NCBI RefSeq assembly: GCF_029852145.1
Contig: NC_079973.1
Coordinates: forward strand, 7,956,385 to 8,020,384
From: Microplitis mediator
Lineage: Eukaryota; Arthropoda; Insecta; Hymenoptera; Braconidae
Reading direction: 5' to 3'
Length of the DNA: 64,000 nt
Positions 48,475 to 59,277 of this stretch are shown here, piece after piece. Below the pieces are notes generated by a model. It saw only the letters and a list, made by a program, of their open reading frames with translations. It searched no databases and had not been told where the DNA came from. Made by a program: the position numbers and the translations under genes. How positions within the stretch are numbered: the stretch's first letter is position 1; each line of letters begins with the position of its first letter.

Positions 48475-48775
48475 CACGGAAAAAAGAGCAATTGAAAAAT
48501 TACAGTTTCTACAGTAAAATAGGCTTTCGGGACAAAAATCTTTAAACGTTAAAGCTTAAACTATAATTTTAGAAATTTGATATATATAGTAATAAAATTA
48601 ATACAATTTTAAGCAGCAAATTTTACAGTTTAAATCGACAATATCGAGTTTGAAACTGTAATATTTGTTATTTCTGTAAAATTTACTGATAAAAAATGTA
48701 ATTTTTACAGTTTCAGACTCGGAGCGCTTTACTACTATACGAAACTGTAATTTTTCAACTGTTCTTTTTTCCGTG
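48475..48775. mobile_element. MITE with CACGGAAAAAAGA ends
   Basis: CACGGAAAAAAGAGCAATTG plus AAAAATTACAGTTT is mirrored by AAACTGTAATTTTTCAACTG plus TTCTTTTTTCCGTG. About 300 bp. Confidence 0.75.
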
Positions 48776-49466
48776 TTGTGTCAAACAATAATACAGGTTC
48801 AAAACTTGTTGAGATCAGATAACACATTCAACTTCAGTTAAATTTACACTTGATGGTGTCAAATAATTGACACAAAATATTTAACCATTGAATTTTTATA
48901 GACAAGAACAGAAAATTTTGAACTGTGCATGGTTAACAGATATACGAATTATTTTATACTCACCGTTTTTTTGTATGATTTGTTAACCGTGATTAAAATT
49001 AACAGCCTCATGCTTCCGTACGTGGGGCTGGCTGGGCTTGATACGGGATGTCACATTTGTGAGACCTGACCATTTGACGAAAGCCAATGACTAGCAAGTT
49101 TATACAAACCAAATCACGAGCGGTCTCAAAAACGGACTATCCGGACGAGGCATAGGTTTGTTATCAAATCAAAATTTTTATCTCAAACCGTTTGTGGACA
49201 TGAGATCATAACTGCAGTCTGCCGTAATACAGAAATGTATTAAAGATTTCTAAAACCTTCTAATATTTTAGTGGACTATAATTTTATACGTAAATTTCTT
49301 ATTTAAAATATAATAAATTAAGTTCAAATAGTATTTAAAAATTTAATATAAAAAATATATTATTACCTTAAAATGTATGTAATTATTATGTACATAAATA
49401 AGATTATAATAACAGTATTTTTATCAATAAAAATGTAAAATAATAATAATTTTATAATAAATATAT

Positions 49467-51958
49467 TTAAAGAAATGCACAACCAAGTATCAGAAATAAC
49501 ACAGCTATGGGGAAAATTATATACGTCCCCATACGTGGATGACAAACAGATATTAAAAAAGAAATATCGTCTTCTTCATGATCGATACCATCTTTTGTAG
49601 GCACTTCAACAATAACACGATCTCCTGATAGTACAGAAAGTGGAAAAGTACATGCTGTTTTGTTTACACAAGAGTTTGTTACATTTTCATATTGAAACGT
49701 TGGTTTATAAATATTGAAAACCGCATGGATATCATTATATACTAAATCATTGTCACTATAAAAAATATAATAATAATATCCATCTTCCATAACATTGTGT
49801 TTTGACTGCATATATTTACCGGTCTCTAAATAACTCACATTAATACATAATTCGGATGGTTCAAACTCTTGTTGTATTAAAACTTGACCTCCATAACAAC
49901 TTAATAAACCTTCTTCAAAACTCGATACTGAAGAATCATCATCTGTAATATTTCTTAGCGCATTTCCACCATGTTTAATACCTTGATCAAGTAAAGCTGG
50001 TGGCTTAACTGGTCCTTGGTTTCTCTTTACACGTTGATGATGATGTGAATTTATTATTTTTAAACCTACATCGTCTTCTTCACTTGCGGCATTAATGCCA
50101 GGAGAATTTAAATCTTGTAATAATTTGAATTTTTCATCAATGTTCTGTTTATTTTCGTCAATTTTTTTATCAGTTTTATTATTTTTTTGTCTTAAATGAT
50201 TTTTAAATTTTTTAGTCCGATGATTTTTTATACTTTTTCGTGTATGTCTTAATTTTCGTGTCATATTTAATTCTTGACGAGACTCCATTATATGTTTAAT
50301 ATATTTATTTTTTAAATTAGGCAGAGAATTTGGGGTCACTGTTCTTGGTAATGGTGATGGCGTTGATGATAATACAGATAGCGTAGATTCTTCCGATTCA
50401 ACTTCTTTTGCATTAGATTCAAATGTTATTTTAACTTGATCATGGGCTTCAGGTAAAAAAATTCCGTTTGTACGAGCTTTATTCATATTATGATCTAACA
50501 TTCCACAAGTCCGCAATGTTCTTTCACCTTTAACGACGAGTATTGAGGCACCGGGAAACCTGTTTTATTCAAGTATTATAATTAAAATATTTTACATTAA
50601 TTTATTATTAATAAAAAATAACATCATTATGTTTCTACTCGGGTAAAAAACTATTACACATTTCTATCAGTAATTTTTATATTTTAAAAAATTTCTATCC
50701 TTAGAACTTTTATTCAAAAATTTCCTATCCATTGCATTTTCATCCGTAACTTTGTTAAATTTAGTCCGTATTTTTTTTAGGTTTAAAGCTAAAAGACTTG
50801 AGGATAAAATTATCATGGATAGAAAAGATACTTAATAGAATATTCTAGGATTTAAATGTTTTAAGAAGGAAAAGTTACTAGTGATTCATTTCAAATAATT
50901 TCGTTGGCTGATAGAAATTTTAACGATAGAAAAATTTTGGTATAGACATGAAAAATAAAAATGGTTTCAAATAGAAAATTTACTGATGAAATTATTCAAT
51001 CGTTTCGTACTCAAGTAGAAAAATTTCAAGTAGAAACGTAATAATAAGTGAAAAAAACTGATCGTGAACATGGAGAATACAGAACATAGATCTGTCGTAA
51101 TTACCCAAGTAGCACACTTACCTTTGAGACATCTATAAGATATCAGTTTTTAGGCAACTTTTTGAGATATCGATAAGGCACCAAATGTTGACAAAACAAT
51201 CAGAAATTTATGTCACCGAAAAAATATCTATTTAAAAGACTTAACACAAGTGACGACAAAAAGTAAATTACAAATAGTAGTAAAATAAGTCATCTAAATG
51301 ACTTCTTAATTGAAATAAGACAGGAAAAACAACAAAACTCGTCTCTATCTCCGGAACCAACATTTGCATGTCGTATTTATACCAAAAAAGGTGACTTTCA
51401 GACAAAAAAAAAATTTATCTTGTCCTTTTAAAAGACATCTTAAAGTTGACTCTGTGCTACGTGGGTAGCAGTACGTTAAATTATTTTTATTTAAATCAAT
51501 TATTAATTACCTAGAACATACACTGAGTCCAACACTTGCTCCTCGCAACAAATAAAAACCCCAATACTCTAATGTATCATCAGGTAAAATCATACTTTTC
51601 TTCAGTCTTATATGTTTTCGGTAAGAGGTAATTTCGGGTCTATGACCCATTTGAAAAGCATTAAAAGTTCCATTCATTTCTAATGTATGTGCCTTTAACA
51701 AAAAGAAATAATTATCATTCAAATTTATTATTTTTTTTTTCCAATAAATATGAAAAGAAAAAAAAATTATTATTAATTACTTACAGAACAAAATACTGTT
51801 GATACTCCGTCAGAAATTTCTAAAACATCAGACTCTGTGACAGCATAAACTACATCTGCATATAATTTATGTCTTAAATATAATGGCATAATTAAAAAAA
51901 AAATTGGTAGTGCAGTTGTAAGTAAACAAAATATGATAACTCGTTTTGCTCCGTGCAT
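49467..51958 (-). CDS. Unrecognised two-pass membrane protein with furin-like site
   Basis: Three minus-strand exons: 51785-51958, 51511-51692, 49467-50559; 1449 nt, 482 aa with consistent phases. After MHGAKR comes a membrane segment (VIIFCLLTTALPIFFLIMPL), then a conserved-looking block (LRHKLYADVVYAVTESDVLE, WGFYLLRGASVGLSVCSRFP, GASILVVKGERTLRTCG). A long basic, low-complexity stretch (KNHRTKKFKNHLRQKNNK) leads to a histidine run and RVKR, a furin-type site, then a Cys-containing luminal part with N-glycosylation sites and a C-terminal membrane segment (YIIFPIAVLFLILGCAFL). The likely topology has both ends cytoplasmic and the middle luminal or extracellular. The organisation resembles a conserved insect protein of unknown role, but I cannot name it. 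The start is the Met just before the first membrane segment. Confidence 0.82.
50630..51032. repeat. Inverted-repeat element with phrase-like interior
   Basis: GTTTCTACTCGGGTAAAAAA and AAGTAGAAACGT form the ends. Inside, variants of AATTTCTATC and GATAGAAA recur on both strands. In an intron of the unrecognised membrane protein gene. Confidence 0.5.
51103..51466. mobile_element. MITE with CAAGTAGCACAC ends, copy 2
   Basis: ACCCAAGTAGCACACTTACC to GACTCTGTGCTACGTGGGT. Interior matches the copy at 13831-14183 (ATCTATAAGATA, CAGAAATTTATGTCA, GACGACAAAAAGTAAATTA). Confidence 0.75.
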
Positions 51959-54369
51959 TTTTTTTTTACTGACATAAAAAAAAATAATCAATTGTTATTT
52001 ATACTTGATAAAACTACTTAAGGCCATTCTCAAATAGTGTCCCCCACTTTTTTAAAATATTCAATGACTTTCAATTGCAATGACTGTATTAAAATTTTGA
52101 TAATTAAGGGCATTCTCTGACAGAACCCCCCACTTTTTGAAATATTCAATGACCTTGAACTGTCATAACAGTATTAAAATTTTATTAATTAATTTAAAAA
52201 AAAGTTTAAGCATTAATTGAAAAGAGGACATCGCAGTTACAATTTCGCCGAAATATAGATTTTTTAAAAAATTACTCACAGTTAAAATCAATAAGGAATT
52301 AAACGAAATTCATTAAATAAATTTTAGCCTAAGAAATTTGACATTCAAAATTATAATATTGACATACATGAAAATTTTACTGGAATTTATTTTCCAAATT
52401 TTGTTTAACTCCTAATTGATATCAACTGTAAATAATTTTTTTTTAAATCTATGTCTCGGCGAAATTGTAACTGCGTTGACCTTTTTTCAATTAATGCTCA
52501 AACTTTATTTTAATTAACTATCAAAATTTTAATACAGTCATTACAATTTAAAGTCATTGAATATTTAAAAAAAGTGGAGGGCACTATTTGAGAATGGCCT
52601 TGATTAAAAAAAATTTTAAGCATTAATTGAAAAAAGGGCAACGTACGCAGTTACAATTTCGCCGAGACAGATTTAAAAAAAAATTATTTACAGTTGATAT
52701 CAATTAGGAGTTGAACAAAATTTGGAAAATAAATTTCAGTAAAATCTTCATGTCAATATTAAATTTTGAATGTCAAATTTTTTAGGCTAAAATTTATTTA
52801 ATAAATTTCGTTCAATTCCTTATTGATTTTAACTGTGAGTAATTTTTTTAAAAATCTATATTTCGGCGAAATTGTAACTGCGTTGTCCTTTTTTCAAATA
52901 ATGCTTCAATTTTTTTAAAATTAATTAATAAAATTTGAATACTGTTATGACAATTCAAGGTCATTGAATATTTCAAAAAGTGGGGGGTTCTGTCGGAGAA
53001 TGTCCTTAATAATCTATAAAAAAAATCTTACATACTTACTATGAATTCAATTAAACAAAAGTGATCGTAATGATATTTTTTGATAGTTAATACTTAAATA
53101 AATATATTTTTTGTTAAATAATAATAATTTTCAACTCATATATGGACAAAAAATAATTTAATTCTTGATAAAAGTACTGAAATTTATAAATATACAAGCA
53201 ACCTTCTATGTGAATTAATCTTGACGCACGTGATATATTTATCATTACACTGTTATAAAAAAATATAAATATTCATGTAGATAAATTTAATCAGTTATAT
53301 TCATTCATCCTCACAATATAATAATTTTTAACAGATGACATCGAGGTATTATATTGGCAATTTACGTATGTTTCAATTACTCAGTTAATTAGTTTTTCAA
53401 TAAGGCATTGAGATAACCCACTCAGCCGTTACTCCTTAATGTTTCAATTAAAATAAAAATGAATTTCAAATTAAACATCATTCATTAAATTTATAAAAAA
53501 ATCATATAAAATAACAAATGACGAATTTAAATAAGAGCAGCGTTAATTATTTATTTCGTAGATCATTTAAAGTTAAAAAAACTATATCTTTTAAATAATT
53601 ATCAACAATTAATGACTTACTTTGTCGTAAATAATTGACAAGTTATTTAAAACTAACATTTGAATGAGACAAGTATTATTCATAGTAGACAGATCGCGCA
53701 GTTGTCATACAATTGTAATCGTTTTGTTAATAATGATAATATATAAACAATATTATCTGTATAAATATGATAAGATAAGCGTTGTAAACACTATAAAAAA
53801 ACTGTCATATTTATATTTGAAATTTAAATAATAATCATTGCGTATATAAAAATATAATGCCTGTACACTTAAAACACATTTGTTTCTTTAAATTCTGTTA
53901 TTCGTTTTGTGCGTATTTGTCATCTTATAAAAATCTTCAAAAGCTATATTTTATGTAAGTTATTTATACATTGTTTACTAATTTTTTTTTAATTTTTATT
54001 TTTTAAATTTATAATCAACGACATCTTTCATTTTTAGTCAAAGTCAGATTATTTATTTCTACTTCATCGTCAGTAGTTAAAAATTTAAAAAAATCTTAGC
54101 ATTATTAAATTATTCACGCGGTAAACTTTTAATAAAGTTACATACCTAGTTCATAAAGAGAATGGAAAAGTTAAAGTAAAACATTTTTTATTGTAGTCTT
54201 TGGCTGAATTTTATTGATCAGTATTGAGCCGTAGTACAGAAATGTATTATTGATATTGATCTTCAAATAAGTACTTGAAATTACATAAATTTACATTTAT
54301 GAATGATTTATTACAGATAAATGTACAACGTAGTTATACCGTATCTATTATTAGGCTCATTTTAATTAA
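51959..54369. other. Intergenic region holding the TTAA compound element
   Basis: Contains the interleaved TTAA elements (52018-53009). From 53010 to 54369 it is AT-rich with no credible gene; it must include the Ascc1 3' UTR at its right edge and the promoter of the membrane protein gene at its left edge. Confidence 0.5.
52018..53009. mobile_element. Two interleaved TTAA-flanked elements
   Basis: Pair 1: TTAAGGCCATTCTCAAATAG at 52018 with CACTATTTGAGAATGGCC ending near 52601. Pair 2: TTAAGGGCATTCTCTGACAG at 52104 with CTGTCGGAGAATGTCC TTAA ending 53009. Inner blocks (GCAGTTACAATTTCGCCG, TCAATTAGGAGTT) occur in both orientations. Same family as 18585-18881. Confidence 0.75.
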
Positions 54370-57300
54370 TTATTTTAATAAATTAATTTCTGTTAAAGTT
54401 TCATAATGACCTACATCAGTTTCAGTATTTCTTGCAGAAATATTTATTTTTTCCAGTTGTGATTCTCCAAAGTAATAATCTTTATAGTTCTAAAAAATTA
54501 TACCGAGTAAAAAAATTTGAATTTATGTAAAATAATTCGGGTGACTGAGCCAGTAAATGAACGCTCGTATATTTTAATATAGAAAGATGCAACAAAATTA
54601 GAATTTAAGTTCTAGAAGCTATCAATCAAACAGTAATGAAGTATTTTCTTTATGCTATTATGATTAAAATCTAAATGATGAAATGAAAATTAAACAATTG
54701 TCGTATTCATTCACTGGACCAATCACCTTATATCTTATTTTACCTTTAATATTTTTGTAGCATCGAATTGGGCGAGACTTGAATTCTTTTTTGAACTTTT
54801 ATCTGTTACTCGGCTTGTTTTTATCAAGGTCATGTGTAATTTTACTGCTTCAGTATACTGTACACTCATGAGATCTTTAAATGAGAATAAAAATTAATTT
54901 TTTTTATGTAAAATAAAAATTGTAATCAATACTGTTATATTTAATTACCTTTTTGAATAAAAAAATTGAAAGTTTTATTAGCTATTTCTTGGAGTATATC
55001 ATTTTTTAATACTTTACCATAAAGTACTGTTACTCTTTTTTCATCATCATTCATTATTTCTACACCTTGAATTTTTAGTTTCAGTGGTCCACTCTGTTGC
55101 AAAATAGGCCTAGAAAATTAATTTTAAAATTATATAAGGTAAAAGACCCAGTTATTGACCCTGGCCTAGTTCCTGAGCTTTTCAACTTTTTTCTTATTTA
55201 CTTAAAAAACTACAACTTTAAAAAGAAAATCAATTTTTTCTTAATTTATTGTAATTTATTCTGAGCCTAATTAATGGCAATTTAAAAAACATAGAAAATA
55301 TAAACTGAATAAAAACAAATATTTTAGCCATACGTGGCTGAGGAAGCCATTTTTTAAGTAGAGTCTAAACAATTTACGTTAGGAGGTACGACGATTGAAT
55401 CTGTGCACTAATTATCATGTAAGTAAAAAAATTTAACTAAAAATAGATGGATAGATCGATATTTAATTGAAATTTATTTTAATACATTTATAAAACATAT
55501 TAAAATGAGTTTTGTTGTTGAAATTTGAGGGTCAATAACTAGGCTCAATTTTAAAGGTATGGTGGAGTCGTTGATCCTAAAATTATAACTTACTGCGAGC
55601 CAGGTTATCTGTTTAATTACAAGTCTATAAAATGTAAAAATAGCAATATTTATAATTTTCTTAAATTATTTTCTACTATTATTCACAATACAGCGATAAG
55701 TTAACATTTAATATTCATTTTTAAAAATAAAAGATCATAATTAGATCTTGAAAGTACATATTCTTGGAGTGATAGAATTATTGTAAAAATAATGTCAATT
55801 TCGATAGTATTTAAATTTTTCTGACTCTTTTAGTTGAATAATATTTTTATTATGACAAAATTAATTTTTTTTATTGTTTTTTTATTCGAGAGTTTAAAAA
55901 AAAAGACAACGAGCTACGGTGAAAAATAATGAGAACAGGCGCTAGCTAAAGTCACTTTAATTATTTATATTTTAAATATTGAAAAATTATGTTTTTATTA
56001 TAGTAAATATTTAATTTATTCATCTAAATAATAGTTTTAGTTTATTGAAACTTGCTAAGTACTTCACAACCTAATCATGGTTTGTGTAATTTGAGGGTCA
56101 GAAACTGCGACCTGAAAAATTCTAAGGGTAAGAAACTAAGTCTCTCAATGTCAATTTTTAAAACGTCAATTTAAATAATTAATTCAATTGAAATAATTAT
56201 TTTACGCGCATGACTTTATTTGACAAATCATAAACTAGTCGATAGAATTACTATTTTTCTCATTAAATTAAATCTTACATTAATTATTATAGTATAACCC
56301 CAACCGGCACTCTAAAAAGGTCAGAAACTGGGCCCCTTACCTTACACATATAATTTTTTTATTTATAAAACTTACTTGATAATTTCATTAACACAAGCAT
56401 TTAATGTTTCTACAGCTTTTTTTTTATCCTCATTATTAATTAATAATAACATTCCAATTGTTAGATGAAATTTATTAGGACTAACAAAAAAATCCTCCAT
56501 TAATCCTTTTGACATTATTTCAGAGTCATTGAGAATTTCATTTTTAAATTTTATAAAATTATTAATTATCGTTTCTTCATTTAATGGAATTGATACAAAA
56601 TGAGTAAATGGAATTTTTTTCTTCGAAGATTCTACTATAAGATCAATTCTTTGACGGCATGATATGACACTTGATCGGTTTTTTCCAGTAATTACTAAAA
56701 AAATCAAATTAAAACGTTTATAATTTAAATTAGTTATTTTATAATAGAATGGGCCACAAAAATCGACTATTTCTTTTTATAACGATACTGTAAAAGTATT
56801 ATTTGGGATGACAAAAAAAAATTATTGTGAAAATTTGAGCCCTTAATATTGATATTAAGAGGTGCATCATCGCAACTTTTGATTTTTTTTTAATGAGCGG
56901 GTTTTCGTCTCATAACTCTCAAACAATCGAGATAAACAAAATAGACTTGAATATATTTCTTGTAGGAAATTGAATGCCCTACAAAAAAGGTCTGATTAAA
57001 ATTTTTTGTCAGATGAACCGTTTCCTTATAATCATGCCTCGAACATTGGTATGATTTTACAATTTGATTGTTCAACTTTGATATTTTGTAATTAATGTAA
57101 AAATCAGTTTCCGAGAAAAAAGCCTATGATTATTCTCAAAGGAAATTAAATGCTCTACAAAAAAAATCTCTTATCAATTTTTGCTAAATTCACTCCTTTA
57201 AAAGTTATTCCAAGTTATTGAAGTCATTTTGACTCAACTTCAACCTTGAAAGTTACATGACTGAATATCACATTTATAATTTTACACGACATAATATCAT

Positions 57301-58783
57301 GTGATATTTTGACGTAACGTTATCTCAATGTGCAGGCTGGTGATATTATGGCTGTGATATTTTGTCGTGTAAAATTATAAATGTGATATTCAGTCATGTA
57401 ACTTTCAAGGTTGAAGTTGAGTCAAAATGATTTCAATAACTTGGAATAACTTTTAAAGGAGTGAATTTAGCAAAAATTGATAAGAGATTTTTTTTGTAGA
57501 GCATTAAATTTCCTTTGAGAATAATCATAGGCTTTTTTCGGAAACTGATTTTTACATTAATTACAAAATTTCAAAGTTGAACAATCAAATTGTAAAATCA
57601 TACCAATGTTCAAGGCATGATTATAAGGAAACGGTTCATCTGAAAAAAAATTTTAATCAGACCTTTTTTGTAGAGCATTCAATTTCCTACAAGAAATGTG
57701 TTCAAGTCTATTTCGTTTATCTCGATTGTTTGAGAGTAATGAGACAAAAACCCGCTCATTAAAAAAAATAAAAAATTGCGATGATACACCTCTTGATATC
57801 AATATTAAGGGCTCAAATTTTCACAATAATTTTTTTTTTGTCATCCCAAATAATATTTTCCCAGTATCGTTGAATAAAAAAAACAGTCGATTTTTTTGGC
57901 CCAGTCTACTTTATAATAATTTTGAATACCAATATCAGTGTGTTTAGATCCAATATTTGGTATTTTAATCATTGTTTTCGTTTCGCACTCAAGATTTTTT
58001 TTAATACTTCCTGCATGACCAATGAGAAATCGGTAAAATACCCTAAAACATAAATAAAAAATTAAGTAAATTTTAATATGATCCTGAAGTTAGCAGACAA
58101 TTAGTAATTTTCGAATTTTTTTTTCAACAAATCAATTTAAAAAAAAAACAAAAACCAAAAATATACATGATAGTAAAGTTAGCAGACATTTGAAATTTAA
58201 ATAAATTTTTTTAAATAGATAAATAATTAAAAATATACGTTTATAAAAAAATGCACATGTAGAAAATTTAACAAACTATACATGTAATTTTTCAAAATAT
58301 TTTTTTTTAATATTTATTTTTTTGTTCAAAAAAATAAAAATGTTCTTAAATGTTTGCTAACTTTATTATCATAAAATATACACATGTAGAAAATTTAAAA
58401 AACTACAGGTGCAATTTTTTCAAATATTTTTTTTTTTTTAGTTTATCATCTAAAAAAAATTCAAAAATTATTAGACGTCTGCTAGCTTCAGTATCATAAT
58501 TTTATGATTGGTAATTTTCGGATTTTTATATAAAAACAATTAATTAGAGATTATTAATAACATACTGAGGAATATTAACAGTATGTTGATAACGTCCGTC
58601 TTTTAAAATTTCAACAGCTATATCACAATCACGACTGTTAACTTCATTATTCATGTCGTCTTCCATTTGATCGTAATCTTCTTCATAAGGAGTACAAGTT
58701 TGTTTTGAAGACCAAACAGTATGATCGGGAAATCGATAACAACGGCCTTCAATCCAAACTAATTCTGGTTTTATAATATCCAT
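54370..58783 (-). CDS. Ascc1: Activating signal cointegrator 1 complex subunit 1 (ASCC1)
   Basis: RNA-binding subunit associated with the ASCC helicase complex (transcription co-activation, alkylation damage response). Six minus-strand exons: 58566-58783, 57930-58042, 56376-56694, 54949-55109, 54744-54874, 54370-54489; 1062 nt, 353 aa, phases agree, close to the usual ~350-400 aa. A KH domain spans residues about 70-130 (VFYRFLIGHAGSIKKNLECE, TKTMIKIPNIGSK, VITGKNRSSVISCRQRI). A 2H phosphoesterase/AKAP7-like domain follows, with both HxT motifs present: HLT at 187-189 (KFHLTIG) and HMT at 284-286 (LHMTLIK). The end is EINLLK. The start Met (MDIIKPELVWIEGRCYR) is preceded in frame by no better candidate. 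Intron 2 contains fold-back C, intron 3 an AAGGTAAAAG element, and intron 1 tandem MITE pieces. Confidence 0.93.
55136..56343. mobile_element. AAGGTAAAAGACCC element in Ascc1 intron 3
   Basis: AAGGTAAAAGACCCAGTTAT TGACC at the left is mirrored by GGTCAGAAACTGGGCCCCTT ACCTT at the right. About 1.2 kb, AT-rich interior with several GGGTCA(A/G)(T/A)AACT phrases (55532, 56094). No transposase. Confidence 0.7.
56746..57915. mobile_element. Long fold-back element C (arms ~580 bp)
   Basis: Near-perfect palindrome centred near 57330. Left end AATGGGCCACAAAAATCGAC, right end GTCGATTTTTTTGGCCCAGT. Sub-terminal GAGCCCTTAATATTGATATT then AAGAGGTGCATCATCGCA. Mirror-image frames at 56890-57075 and 57577-57762 encode almost the same peptide (MNNQIVKSYQC...), as expected for a palindrome. 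In Ascc1 intron 2. Confidence 0.8.
58077..58500. repeat. Cluster of hAT-like MITE pieces, Ascc1 intron 1
   Basis: At least three end sequences of the 200-bp family in a row: ATGATCCTGAAGTTAGCAG at 58078, ATGATAGTAAAGTTAGCAG near 58167, GCTAACTTTATTATCAT near 58358 and GCTAGCTTCAGTATCAT near 58480. Probably a nested or tandem set. Confidence 0.65.
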
Positions 58784-59277
58784 CTTATTTAAATAATTCA
58801 CTCGTTAAAATCATAGTAATAATTTATTATTTCACAGTTTAAAACTTTTCCGCCATTTCTACGCGTCTGCGCGCTAGAAAATTACTGGGCAATAAGTTTT
58901 ATTTTTTACAATACTAATAATTTTAAGTCTGTAATATTTAAATTAAGAGTATAAACTTTAAATAATAAATTTATATGACAAAATAATTAATTTAATTAAT
59001 TAAATAATTACATTAATTAAAATCATATAAAGTACGAGAAAAAAATGGCGAAATAAAGACAAAATATATAGATATATATTCGATCGTCTCGCGGCTGACT
59101 TGGACTGAAGTGAACGTTGAATGAACGTGTATACAAAAGGCATAAATATATTTAGGTATATATGTGTTTGTGTGAAATAGACCACATATGTAGGAGAGTG
59201 TTAGAGGAGCCAAGTCCCGGAATAATGTTTTGTGTTTGAAACCGTCTTTATCTTGTAAAGTTATATTTTATAATACG
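58784..59277. promoter_or_regulatory. Bidirectional promoter region, Ascc1 / Naa25
   Basis: The two start codons point away from each other with only 494 bp between them. The interval contains a small GC-richer patch at 58857-58890 (CTACGCGTCTGCGCGCTAG) and another at 59078-59120 (GATCGTCTCGCGGCTGACTT). No TATA box can be assigned. A shared promoter is an inference from the geometry. Confidence 0.6.

Larger units (their letters stand above)
46351..49466. other. Intergenic region upstream of eIF4A
   Basis: Should contain the eIF4A promoter just above 46350. It also holds a G-rich-ended MITE (46766-47281), Helentron copy 4 (47349-48035), a repeat fragment (48149-48305) and a CACGGAAAAAA MITE (48475-48775). 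A somewhat GC-richer stretch at 49010-49210 is not recognised. Confidence 0.5.

Noticed and set aside
49010..49210. Possible tRNA or other structured RNA in a GC-richer patch
   Set aside because: No cloverleaf or A/B box pair could be drawn; left as unrecognised intergenic sequence.
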